Source: Gammaproteobacteria bacterium
GTDB lineage: Bacteria > Pseudomonadota > Gammaproteobacteria > Arenicellales > Poriferihabitantaceae
Direction of reading: 5' to 3'
Length of the DNA: 12,594 nucleotides
NCBI GenBank assembly: GCA_024679435.1
Contig: JAIBDK010000031.1
Coordinates: 1-12,594 of the forward strand
The position numbers and the translations under genes were made by a program. How positions within the stretch are numbered: position 1 is the stretch's first letter; every line of letters begins with the position of its first letter. Below are positions 6,998-12,594 of this stretch, piece by piece. The notes beneath the pieces are model-generated. The model saw only the letters and a list, made by a program, of their open reading frames with translations. It was not told where the DNA came from and did not search any database.

Positions 6998-8254
6998 CTA
7001 ATCTGGCAATCTATTTTCACTGGCATAGAGCGATTCTAAAGATTCTCTTTCCCGTATCACATAATAACGATCCCCATCCACCATAATTTCCGCAGGCCTT
7101 GCCCTGCCATTATAATTAGAGCCCATCACCGAGCCATAAGCACCCGCAGTTCTAACCACCAGTAGGTCACCTGGCTTCACAGAAAGTTTTCTTCCTTTAC
7201 CTAGAAAATCCCCGCTTTCACAAACCGGTCCAACAACATCATAGGTAGCCGGGCTTTGACAATCATCTAGTTCAACCGGCACAATTTCCTGATAGGCTTG
7301 ATATAAGGCAGGCCTAATCAGGTCGTTCATCCCGGCATCAACAATACAAAAACTGGTGTCTTCATTGTGTTTCAGATTATGCACCCGAGTTAGCAAAATA
7401 CCGGCATTGGCCACAATGGCTCGTCCTGGCTCAATGGCTACGGGAGTTTTTCGGTTACGGCTGTTCAATAGCTCAAGCAAAGCAATCCAGTACTGGTCCG
7501 GGCTGGGTGGCTCTTCGTCACTGTAACGAACACCCAAACCACCACCAAAATCAATTTGTTCAACTTTAATTCCCTCAGCTTCAAGCAAATCTACGAAATC
7601 AATCATCCGACCAAGGGCATCCTGATAGGGCGACAGTTCTGTAAGCTGAGAACCTATATGGCAGGCAACACCATGCACATGAATGTTAGGATCGTCACTA
7701 GCCCTGCGATATGTCTCAAAAGCAACACCGGGTTCCAATCCAAATTTATTACTCTTTAGTCCCGTGCTGATATAGGGGTGGGTTTTGGCATCCACATCAG
7801 GATTAATGCGTACCGAAATACTGGCTACAAGTTTCTTTTCAGCGGCGATAGCGCTAATTTGCTCCAGTTCACCGTTAGATTCGATATTGAAGCAGCCGAT
7901 TCCTGCATCCAGTGCATCGCAAATTTCCCAGTCCTGCTTACAAACTCCAGAAAATACCGTTTTAGCCGGATCACCTCCAGCCGCAACAACCCGTTTTAAT
8001 TCACCACCGGACACGATATCAAAACCGGAACCAAGACGCGCCAGAACGTCCAGAATGGCCAAATTTCCATTGGCTTTTACTGCATAGCAAATTTGATGTG
8101 GATAATCACCAAACGCATTATTAAAAGCATTCCAGTGACGTTCCAAAGTGGCCCGGGAATAAACAAAACACGGAGACCCCATTTCTTCAGCTATTTGCTT
8201 CAAAGAAACACTTTCAGCAAATAGCTTGTTGCCCTGGTATTGAAAGTGATCCAT
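6998..8254 (-). CDS. lysA: Diaminopimelate decarboxylase
   Basis: LysA is the pyridoxal-phosphate enzyme that decarboxylates meso-diaminopimelate to L-lysine, the last step of lysine synthesis. The start at the ATG at 8254 gives 418 residues, the family's size, and an N-terminus (MDHFQYQGNKLFAE) like that of Pseudomonas LysA; the frame can be stretched to a TTG at 8293 but those residues are not expected. The PLP-binding lysine is in CYAVKANGN (about residue 60). HIGSQL, the glycine-rich IDFGGGLGVRY and EPGRAIVANAG follow. VGPVCESGDFLGKGR carries the CESxD motif contributed to the partner active site of the dimer. The C-terminal AGAYGSVMGSNYN segment is intact. It lies 101 bases downstream of lptM on the same strand. 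In Pseudomonas dapF follows lysA; here the next gene is a convergent nucleotidase. Confidence 0.96.
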   Translation of the reverse strand: MDHFQYQGNKLFAESVSLKQIAEEMGSPCFVYSRATLERHWNAFNNAFGDYPHQICYAVKANGNLAILDVLARLGSGFDIVSGGELKRVVAAGGDPAKTVFSGVCKQDWEICDALDAGIGCFNIESNGELEQISAIAAEKKLVASISVRINPDVDAKTHPYISTGLKSNKFGLEPGVAFETYRRASDDPNIHVHGVACHIGSQLTELSPYQDALGRMIDFVDLLEAEGIKVEQIDFGGGLGVRYSDEEPPSPDQYWIALLELLNSRNRKTPVAIEPGRAIVANAGILLTRVHNLKHNEDTSFCIVDAGMNDLIRPALYQAYQEIVPVELDDCQSPATYDVVGPVCESGDFLGKGRKLSVKPGDLLVVRTAGAYGSVMGSNYNGRARPAEIMVDGDRYYVIRERESLESLYASENRLPD

Positions 8255-8290
8255 TAAAAACCTGCAAACGTCCGGAGTGGAGAGGCGCGA

Positions 8291-8311
8291 CAAAACCGAC
8301 GTAAACGCCGG
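8291..8311 (-). terminator. Weak hairpin with T run between lptM and lysA
   Basis: Read on the minus strand, CCGGCG (8311-8306), loop TTTA, CGTCGG (8301-8296) form a 6-bp stem with one G-U pair, followed by TTTTG. It lies about 45 bases after the lptM stop and 37 before the lysA ATG. It might partly terminate or attenuate transcription into lysA, but the stem and T run are short. Confidence 0.3.
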
Positions 8312-8355
8312 TAGTAGGCGTAGTTGAAGTTGAAAAGTCGGTAGTGATAAGGCGG

Positions 8356-8538
8356 CTATTCTATGCTGTCTGCCGCTTCATCTTTCTTACTATCGCCTTC
8401 TCCTTCCTCTTCTTCAACGGCCTCAATAACGGCGTTTTCAGATTCCGGAATGTAAAGAGAACCCTTTTGGCCGCAACCGGAAATACCGGCGGAAATTCCC
8501 AGAAGGCTGGTCAGGAAGACAATTGTTAGTTTTTTCAT
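8356..8538 (-). CDS. lptM: LPS translocon maturation lipoprotein LptM (YifL/LppL family)
   Basis: A 60-residue lipoprotein precursor. MKKLTIVFLTSLLGISAG is a typical signal peptide, and the lipobox ISGC ends in Cys22, the lipidated residue. It is followed directly by CGQKGSLYIP, the strongly conserved signature of the family, known in Escherichia coli to help the LptD/LptE outer-membrane LPS translocon mature with correct disulfides. The rest (about 33-60) is an acidic, probably disordered tail with a run of five Glu. The ATG at 8538 is preferred over an in-frame TTG three codons upstream because it begins the classical MKK signal sequence. The gene sits 47 bases after argH and 101 before lysA, all on the same strand; the lptM-lysA pairing matches Pseudomonas, while argH upstream is a different arrangement. 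The tail is poorly conserved in general, so its composition says little. Confidence 0.9.
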   Translation of the reverse strand: MKKLTIVFLTSLLGISAGISGCGQKGSLYIPESENAVIEAVEEEEGEGDSKKDEAADSIE

Positions 8539-8585
8539 GGGTGACAATAGCTGAGTTTTACAGGATTAATTCTACAATCTGAATT

Positions 8586-9989
8586 CTATACCGGATAGAC
8601 TTCTCGTGCATCGAGTAATTTACGCGCATTATCAACCGCTTCTCGAACTCGGTCCGGGGCAGTTCCGCCAATATGATTTCTAGATTCCACTGAGCCCTGC
8701 AATTCAAGCACCCGAAATACGTCCTCTTCAATAGCCGCGCTGAATATTTTTAACTGATCCAGACCTACTGCGGGAAGGTCAATTCGCTTCTCAACGGCAT
8801 ACGCCACGACATTACCGACAATTTCATGGGCGTCGCGAAACGGTATCTGTTTTCGAACCAGATAATCTGCCAGATCCGTCGCCGTAGAATAACCAGCCGC
8901 CGCCGCACTCAGCATGTTATCTGTCTTGACTCCTATCGTTGGCACCATGGCAGCAAAGATCTGCAAAGTCAGCTGCATAGTATCGATGGTATCAAACAGA
9001 GGTTCCTTATCTTCCTGATTGTCGCGGTTATAGGTTAACGGTTGACCTTTCATGATCATTAGAAGAGACATTAGATTGCCGGTAACACGACCACTTTTTC
9101 CTCTCGTAATTTCCGCCACGTCGGGGTTTTTTTTCTGGGGCATAATGCTGGAACCAGTGCAGAACTGATCGCCCAGATCAACAAAATCGAAAGCTGGAGA
9201 AGACCACAGAACGAGTTCTTCGGCAATTCTTGAGAGATGCATCATGACCAGTGCACCAGCAGCATTGAACTCAATAACAAAATCACGATCAGAAACCGCA
9301 TCCAGTGAATTTAGCGCCACAGTATCAAATTCGAGCTCTTTTGCTGTCATCTCCCGATCTACAGGATAACTGGTACCTGCAAGTGCAGCACAACCTAAAG
9401 GGCTTATATTCACTCGCTTTCTGCAATCTTGAAGTCGCTCATAATCCCTTTGAAACATCTCATTCCAGGCCAGAACATGATGACCGAAGGTAACCGGTTG
9501 AGCAGACTGCATATGAGTAAAGCCCGGCATAATGGTATCAGTATGCTGAGCCGCTAATTCTACCAATGCTTTTTGTACTAATGTCAGAAGCGCACCAACC
9601 ACATCCAGTTCTTCACGTAAATACAACCGAACATCTGTGGCCACTTGATCATTACGGGAACGACCAGTATGGAGTTTCTTGCCCGCTTCGCCAATTTTTT
9701 GCGTCAAAGCGAACTCTATATTCATATGCACATCTTCCATAGATTCAGACCACTGGAAATCCCCTCTCTCTATTTCTGCAAGTATTTCGTTCAGCCCGCA
9801 TTCAATATCATTAAACTCAGTTTCTGAAATCACCCCGTTCCGGGATAGCATTCGAGCATGAGCAATAGATCCCGCAATATCCTGCTTATATAGTCGATGG
9901 TCGAAACTTACGGATTGAGAAAATTGCTCCATCAGGATATGGGTAGGCTGGGAAAAGCGGCCTCCCCAAAGCTTGCTTTGATCGTTCAT
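8586..9989 (-). CDS. argH: Argininosuccinate lyase
   Basis: ArgH cleaves argininosuccinate into arginine and fumarate, the last step of arginine synthesis, as a cytoplasmic homotetramer of the fumarase/aspartase superfamily. From the ATG at 9989 it has 467 residues, the usual size. Motifs: LWGGRF near the N-terminus, HTGRSRNDQVATD (107-119), GFTHMQSAQP with the catalytic-region His159, and the signature loop GSSIMPQKKNPD (279-290), which carries the catalytic serine and KKN. The frame extends ten codons upstream to a TTG at 10019, but conserved sequence starts right after MNDQSK, so the ATG is better even though the AT-rich leader has no clear Shine-Dalgarno. It is the first gene of the argH-lptM-lysA unit and divergent from algZ, as in the Pseudomonas argH/algZ locus. 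No convincing ArgR operator was identified. Confidence 0.97.
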   Translation of the reverse strand: MNDQSKLWGGRFSQPTHILMEQFSQSVSFDHRLYKQDIAGSIAHARMLSRNGVISETEFNDIECGLNEILAEIERGDFQWSESMEDVHMNIEFALTQKIGEAGKKLHTGRSRNDQVATDVRLYLREELDVVGALLTLVQKALVELAAQHTDTIMPGFTHMQSAQPVTFGHHVLAWNEMFQRDYERLQDCRKRVNISPLGCAALAGTSYPVDREMTAKELEFDTVALNSLDAVSDRDFVIEFNAAGALVMMHLSRIAEELVLWSSPAFDFVDLGDQFCTGSSIMPQKKNPDVAEITRGKSGRVTGNLMSLLMIMKGQPLTYNRDNQEDKEPLFDTIDTMQLTLQIFAAMVPTIGVKTDNMLSAAAAGYSTATDLADYLVRKQIPFRDAHEIVGNVVAYAVEKRIDLPAVGLDQLKIFSAAIEEDVFRVLELQGSVESRNHIGGTAPDRVREAVDNARKLLDAREVYPV

Positions 9990-10105
9990 AAATGAAAAAA
10001 TAAGAGAATAAATGGTCAAAAAATAACTTACAAACCCGATAAAAAGTAGACTTTTCAGAAAAACCTGCTATTCATTCCGAAAAAAGTACCGCTTGTCTAA
10101 AAAAT

Positions 10106-10135
10106 TTGATTTGCTTTAGCTCTTCATTCTACTAT
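10106..10135 (+). promoter_or_regulatory. Putative sigma-70 promoter of the sRNA candidate
   Basis: A -35-like TTGATT (10106-10111) and a -10-like TACTAT (10130-10135) are separated by 18 bases; each matches the consensus at four of six positions. Start of transcription would be at about 10142, exactly where the first hairpin begins. The overlapping TATTAA is an alternative -10. This is moderate evidence, strengthened by its position. Confidence 0.5.
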
Positions 10136-10141
10136 TAATCT

Positions 10142-10256
10142 AGAGCAAGTGAAAACTTGTTCTTCTATCGGGTCTTTACCCCCTTCAGCAGACACCCCCC
10201 ATTCTGTTTGATTCGATAGACTTTTAAACTCCCCTGTTCACAGGGGAGTTTTCTTT
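10142..10256 (+). ncRNA. Candidate small regulatory RNA with C-rich loops
   Basis: A likely non-coding RNA of about 115 bases. What is seen: a 9-bp 5' hairpin, 10142-10150 with 10155-10163, one G-U pair and a GAAA tetraloop; then TCTATCG (10164-10170) pairing perfectly with CGATAGA (10214-10220). The latter encloses a C-rich stretch ACCCCC at 10178-10183 (a small GGT/ACC hairpin is possible) and a 6-bp hairpin AGCAGA (10187-10192) with TCTGTT (10203-10208), whose ten-base loop is CACCCCCCAT. An 11-bp intrinsic terminator closes the transcript. A promoter lies at the proper distance upstream. No open frame with a ribosome site is present. C-rich loops in known bacterial sRNAs often base-pair with G-rich Shine-Dalgarno sequences, so translational control is a reasonable inference. 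It contains no repeated GGA loops, so it is not of the RsmY/RsmZ type. I do not recognise it as a named family. Alternative: a long terminated leader, but no gene follows directly. Confidence 0.62.
10226..10256 (+). terminator. Strong intrinsic terminator
   Basis: AAACTCCCCTG (10226-10236) pairs perfectly with CAGGGGAGTTT (10241-10251) around a TTCA loop, giving 11 bp with a G+C-rich core, followed by a T-rich tail ending near 10256. It is the clearest terminator in the window. It faces plus-strand transcripts that start inside the intergenic region, since both flanking genes point away from it or begin after it. The A-rich 5' side could give some bidirectional activity. Confidence 0.85.
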
Positions 10257-10342
10257 ATACTCCTTAGTTTCTCCCCAGCAACAGCTTATTCGCTGAATTC
10301 AATTTTGGCAGTAAAGTTGTAACGATGTATTTAATCCGTGTC

Positions 10343-10351
10343 TGATATAAT
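10343..10351 (+). promoter_or_regulatory. Extended -10 promoter element, probably for algZ
   Basis: TGATATAAT contains the perfect -10 hexamer TATAAT (10346-10351) preceded by the extended -10 TGn. No good -35 box lies at the standard distance (TTGTAA at 10317-10322 is too far), which is common for extended -10 promoters. Transcription would start near 10358, leaving a leader of about 115 bases before algZ. It is downstream of the terminator, so algZ need not depend on the sRNA promoter. Confidence 0.55.
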
Positions 10352-10473
10352 TCTCTCGTAATTATTTACAATCTAGTTGGCATGCTGATTTTTCATAGAA
10401 TAGATGCGTAATTTCAACTAATTAGTAAAGTTTTTAATAAAAATTCCCAATGGATAATTAGTGAGCAATAGCT

Positions 10474-11511
10474 TTGTCACAAGATAGTTTTAAATTTGAA
10501 TTCAGTAAAGGACGTTTTCCATTACGTTTTGTGCTTCTGTCTTTTTCTGTGATATTTGTTGCGTTGGTTTTTTACTATGGCGGAAATCTGGAGACGAACT
10601 ATTCTCATGCACACCTGTTTTCCGTTATCGGACTAGCGGTGGCGTTTGCGACGATCGCCCTGTCTTCGCTCTATGTTGTCAGAACATCAATTGCCAAAAT
10701 GACTTTTACAAAAGGATTTGTAATCTCCTGGGCCATCATCTTTGTCTCTGCAGTTTGCCTTACCCTGGGTATCACATTAGCTAGAGAACTGCAGAATTTC
10801 GATATCTTAATCTTTAATACCCAGTATTTTGGACCTGGAGTGATTTATTCCCTGATTGCGCTGCCTCTAGTGTTGACCCCCGGGTTACTATGGTTTGAGA
10901 AACAACTCTATTCCGATCGCGAAGCCCAGATAGCTTCAGAGTCAGAGCAATACACCAATCTGGACTTCCGGATTCGCCCCCATTTCTTGTTCAACTCGTT
11001 AAATAGTGTTGCGGGACTAATTACCCAGCATCCCGCACGTGCAGAAACCGCACTGCACAATCTAGCAGACGTCTTCAGAGCGGTTATGTCAGACAAACGT
11101 CAACTGGTTCCTCTCAAAGCCGAACTGGATATGGCAGACAAATACCTTTACCTTGAAAAAATCAGGCTAGGTGACCGACTGGAAATTTCCAGCAAAATTG
11201 ACCCGAACAGTGTCGGCGTCAAGGTTCCGGTCTTTTTGCTTCAACCAATGCTCGAGAATGCGGTGTATCACGGCATCGAAACTCGCTTCAAAGGAGGAAC
11301 AATCAGTCTGGTAATTCAAATCAAGGATAAAAAGCTAGTTATCAAGATTACCAACCCGCTTCCCGAAGCCGGAGTAAAGCGCCATGTAGGCAACAAGGTT
11401 GCCCAGCAAAATTTACGACAGCGGATCCATGCGGTTTTTGGAAGTCGTGCCTCGCTGGACTCCTATGAAGCCGAAACCACGTTTAACGTTATCGCACGGA
11501 TACCACTATAA
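10474..11511 (+). CDS. algZ: Sensor histidine kinase AlgZ/FimS (LytS-type)
   Basis: A 345-residue inner-membrane sensor kinase partnered with AlgR. Four hydrophobic segments at about 17-35, 47-70, 83-103 and 120-140 form the sensor part. The His_kinase (LytS-type) region begins with FRIRPHFLFNSLNS, with presumed phosphoacceptor H170, and has the N box QPMLENAVYHGI (257-268, N262). The later G-box region is degenerate: GNKVAQQNLRQRI lacks the glycine pattern of ordinary kinases, which fits the atypical AlgZ/FimS group. In Pseudomonas this pair controls alginate, type IV pili and virulence genes. The start appears to be TTG at 10474: TGA and TAG stop codons in the same frame lie just upstream (10462-10464, 10459-10461) and no ATG or GTG follows before the conserved N-terminal region. 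Seven bases separate its stop from algR. Confidence 0.9.
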   Translation: MSQDSFKFEFSKGRFPLRFVLLSFSVIFVALVFYYGGNLETNYSHAHLFSVIGLAVAFATIALSSLYVVRTSIAKMTFTKGFVISWAIIFVSAVCLTLGITLARELQNFDILIFNTQYFGPGVIYSLIALPLVLTPGLLWFEKQLYSDREAQIASESEQYTNLDFRIRPHFLFNSLNSVAGLITQHPARAETALHNLADVFRAVMSDKRQLVPLKAELDMADKYLYLEKIRLGDRLEISSKIDPNSVGVKVPVFLLQPMLENAVYHGIETRFKGGTISLVIQIKDKKLVIKITNPLPEAGVKRHVGNKVAQQNLRQRIHAVFGSRASLDSYEAETTFNVIARIPL

Positions 11512-11518
11512 GTCACTT

Positions 11519-12265
11519 ATGAAATATCTCGTAGTTGATGATGAGCATCTGGCTCGCGCACGGTTAAAGGAACTGATCAGAAGGATTAAGCCAAAGGCCA
11601 AAATTATTGAGGCAAAAAATGGTGAAGACGCCATCGACAAATTTGAAACACATCATCCTGAAATAGCCCTGGTGGATATTCGGATGCCGGGCATTGGCGG
11701 CATTGAACTCGCCTACCACCTGTCAGGGCTTGAAGATCCTCCCGCAGTAATTTTTACTACCGCTCATAACGAGTACGCTCTTCAAGCTTTCGATGCAAAT
11801 GCCATCGATTATTTACTAAAACCTATACACCTCGAACGACTGCAACGCGCTCTTCAGAAAGCCGAACCGCTTTCGAATGAGCAGAATCGGGCGCTCAAAG
11901 AAGGCGATGAAGAGCGCACTCATATTTCTGTAAACCAGCGCGGCAGATTAAAACTGATTCCGCTAAAAGACATCGCCTTTTTCAAGGCGGAAAACAAATA
12001 TGTTGTAATCAAAACCGGGGAGGGGGAATACTTACTCAACGATACGTTAAATCAACTCGAAAATGAGCTGGGCGACGGGTTTATACGTGCCCACCGAAAC
12101 GCCCTGATCTCCACTCATTACCTGGAAGGAATCGAAAAGTTAGACGACGATCGTTGGCAAGTATTTCTCCACGGATTTGACGATAGAATCGAAGTCAGCC
12201 GAAGACAAAGGCCTATAATACGTAGCTGGCTAAAGGGCGATAACACACATTCAGCAAAAGGCTAG
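11519..12265 (+). CDS. algR: LytTR-family response regulator AlgR
   Basis: A DNA-binding response regulator of 248 residues, the same length as Pseudomonas AlgR. The receiver domain (1 to about 115) shows the acidic pair D7/D8 in VVDDEH, the phosphorylated Asp53 in LVDIRMPG, the Thr/Ser switch position in FTTAHNEYA (79-87), and the conserved Lys101 in YLLKPI. After a linker of about 20 residues comes the LytTR DNA-binding domain (about 132-245), with IAFFKAENKYVVI, FIRAHRNALI and IEVSRRQ as typical motifs. I start it at the ATG at 11519; the open frame reaches back to 11399, but that part overlaps algZ and lacks domain sequence. It follows algZ by seven bases with no clear Shine-Dalgarno, so translational coupling with the kinase is likely. 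In Pseudomonas hemC follows; here the next gene is on the opposite strand, 14 bases past the stop. Confidence 0.95.
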   Translation: MKYLVVDDEHLARARLKELIRRIKPKAKIIEAKNGEDAIDKFETHHPEIALVDIRMPGIGGIELAYHLSGLEDPPAVIFTTAHNEYALQAFDANAIDYLLKPIHLERLQRALQKAEPLSNEQNRALKEGDEERTHISVNQRGRLKLIPLKDIAFFKAENKYVVIKTGEGEYLLNDTLNQLENELGDGFIRAHRNALISTHYLEGIEKLDDDRWQVFLHGFDDRIEVSRRQRPIIRSWLKGDNTHSAKG

Positions 12266-12279
12266 AATCAACGCATACC

Positions 12280-12594
12280 CTAATATTCTTTTATCCGCCG
12301 TGCCTTCCAGTAATGATCTGCCCAGTATCTAGATTCCAAAGACGATTTCATTACCCCGCCTGACTCAGAGGCGTGAACGAACACTCCGTCGTCCAGATAA
12401 ATCCCAACATGTCTGCGAGTGAAACCCGTTTTAAAAAACACCAAATCCCCTGCACGAAGTGTCTTTTGTTTTGTTCGCTTACCCAACTTGGCCTGGCTTT
12501 CTGTGGTTCTGGGTAGCTGAATGGAATAGATATCCTTGTAGGCTTCAACCATTAAAGCAGAGCAATCAATTCCCTGTTGCCCTGTTCCTCCATA
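12280..12594 (-). CDS. NlpC/P60 family cell-wall endopeptidase, 5' end missing
   Basis: The last 104 residues of an NlpC/P60 cysteine peptidase, an envelope enzyme family that cuts peptide stems of peptidoglycan. The frame runs off the window edge and already holds the active-site segment GIDCSAL, with the catalytic Cys at codon 12564-12562, upstream of the first ATG (12552); so that ATG is not the start. LPRTTESQAKLG, AGDLVFF, and RRHVGIYL with the catalytic His follow, then GVFVHASES, which supplies the third polar residue, and a C-terminal YWADHYWKARRI typical of the family. The signal peptide or lipobox expected at the N-terminus is outside the window. It is convergent with algR, with only 14 bases between stop codons and no visible terminator, so the two transcripts probably overlap at their 3' ends. 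Confidence 0.92.
   Translation of the reverse strand, partial: YGGTGQQGIDCSALMVEAYKDIYSIQLPRTTESQAKLGKRTKQKTLRAGDLVFFKTGFTRRHVGIYLDDGVFVHASESGGVMKSSLESRYWADHYWKARRIKEY

Larger units (their letters stand above)
9990..10473. other. Divergent argH/algZ intergenic region with sRNA candidate
   Basis: This gap of 484 bases contains the presumed argH leader (about 9990-10100, AT-rich, no clear promoter picked), a candidate small RNA gene on the plus strand (promoter 10106-10135, transcript about 10142-10256), and the algZ promoter region (extended -10 at 10343-10351, followed by an AT-rich leader of about 115 bases). It is unusually long and structured compared with the other gaps of this window. 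Confidence 0.7.

Noticed and set aside
9990..10080. ArgR operator upstream of argH
   Set aside because: Only isolated half-site-like fragments such as TGAATA on the minus strand were seen; no palindromic ARG box or spaced pair was found.
10142..10256. Reading the structured RNA as a riboswitch or attenuating leader of algZ
   Set aside because: The terminator ends over 200 bases before algZ and a separate extended -10 promoter follows it, so an independent sRNA is the simpler reading.
10319..10345. AlgU (sigma-22)-type promoter ending in TCTGA before algZ
   Set aside because: TCTGA occurs at 10341-10345, but the -35 position does not resemble GAACTT.
10377..10401. Second algZ promoter (TTGGCA with TAGAAT) or a sigma-54 site at TTGGCATG
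   Set aside because: The two hexamers are good matches but the spacer is only 13 bases; for sigma-54 the required GC element about ten bases after GG is missing.

Overview
The window looks like chromosomal DNA of a gammaproteobacterium from the Pseudomonas/Cellvibrio/Hahella side of the class. The main support is the argH / algZ / algR neighbourhood, which has the same order in Pseudomonas, together with an lptM-lysA pair and an AlgR of 248 residues. Apart from one secreted protein and one oxygenase, the gene content is housekeeping. No insertion sequence, prophage, CRISPR array, tRNA or rRNA was seen.

Layout. (1) 1-1465, plus strand: the 3' part of an L,D-transpeptidase gene, then nagZ 20 bases later, a small peptidoglycan building/recycling unit. 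(2) 1684-2481, plus: a stand-alone Fe(II)/2-oxoglutarate oxygenase of the phytanoyl-CoA dioxygenase type. (3) 2820-4253, minus: a secreted protein of 477 residues with a beta-rich, barrel-like body and a C-terminal DUF4329-type domain carrying a JAMM-like metal motif. (4) 4392-6926, plus: a thiamine pyrophosphokinase-like protein, aroE (GTG start, good Shine-Dalgarno) and a cytosolic 5'-nucleotidase. (5) 9989-6998, minus: argH, lptM and lysA, probably co-transcribed. (6) 9990-10473: a 484-base divergent intergenic region. (7) 10474-12265, plus: algZ and algR, a LytS/LytTR-type two-component pair. (8) 12594-12280, minus: the 3' part of an NlpC/P60 endopeptidase gene, convergent with algR.

The most interesting non-coding element is at about 10142-10256. 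A plausible sigma-70 promoter is followed at the right distance by a compact transcript of about 115 bases. Its 5' hairpin has a GAAA tetraloop, a 7-bp long-range stem encloses two C-rich loops, and it ends in a textbook intrinsic terminator. It overlaps no gene, and algZ has its own perfect extended -10 box downstream, so it reads as a small regulatory RNA gene. The most interesting protein is the barrel-like/DUF4329 protein.

Several gene starts were moved from the longest reading frame to better-supported internal ATGs (lysA, lptM, argH, algR, the DUF4329 protein and the kinase-like gene). Both window ends cut through genes.
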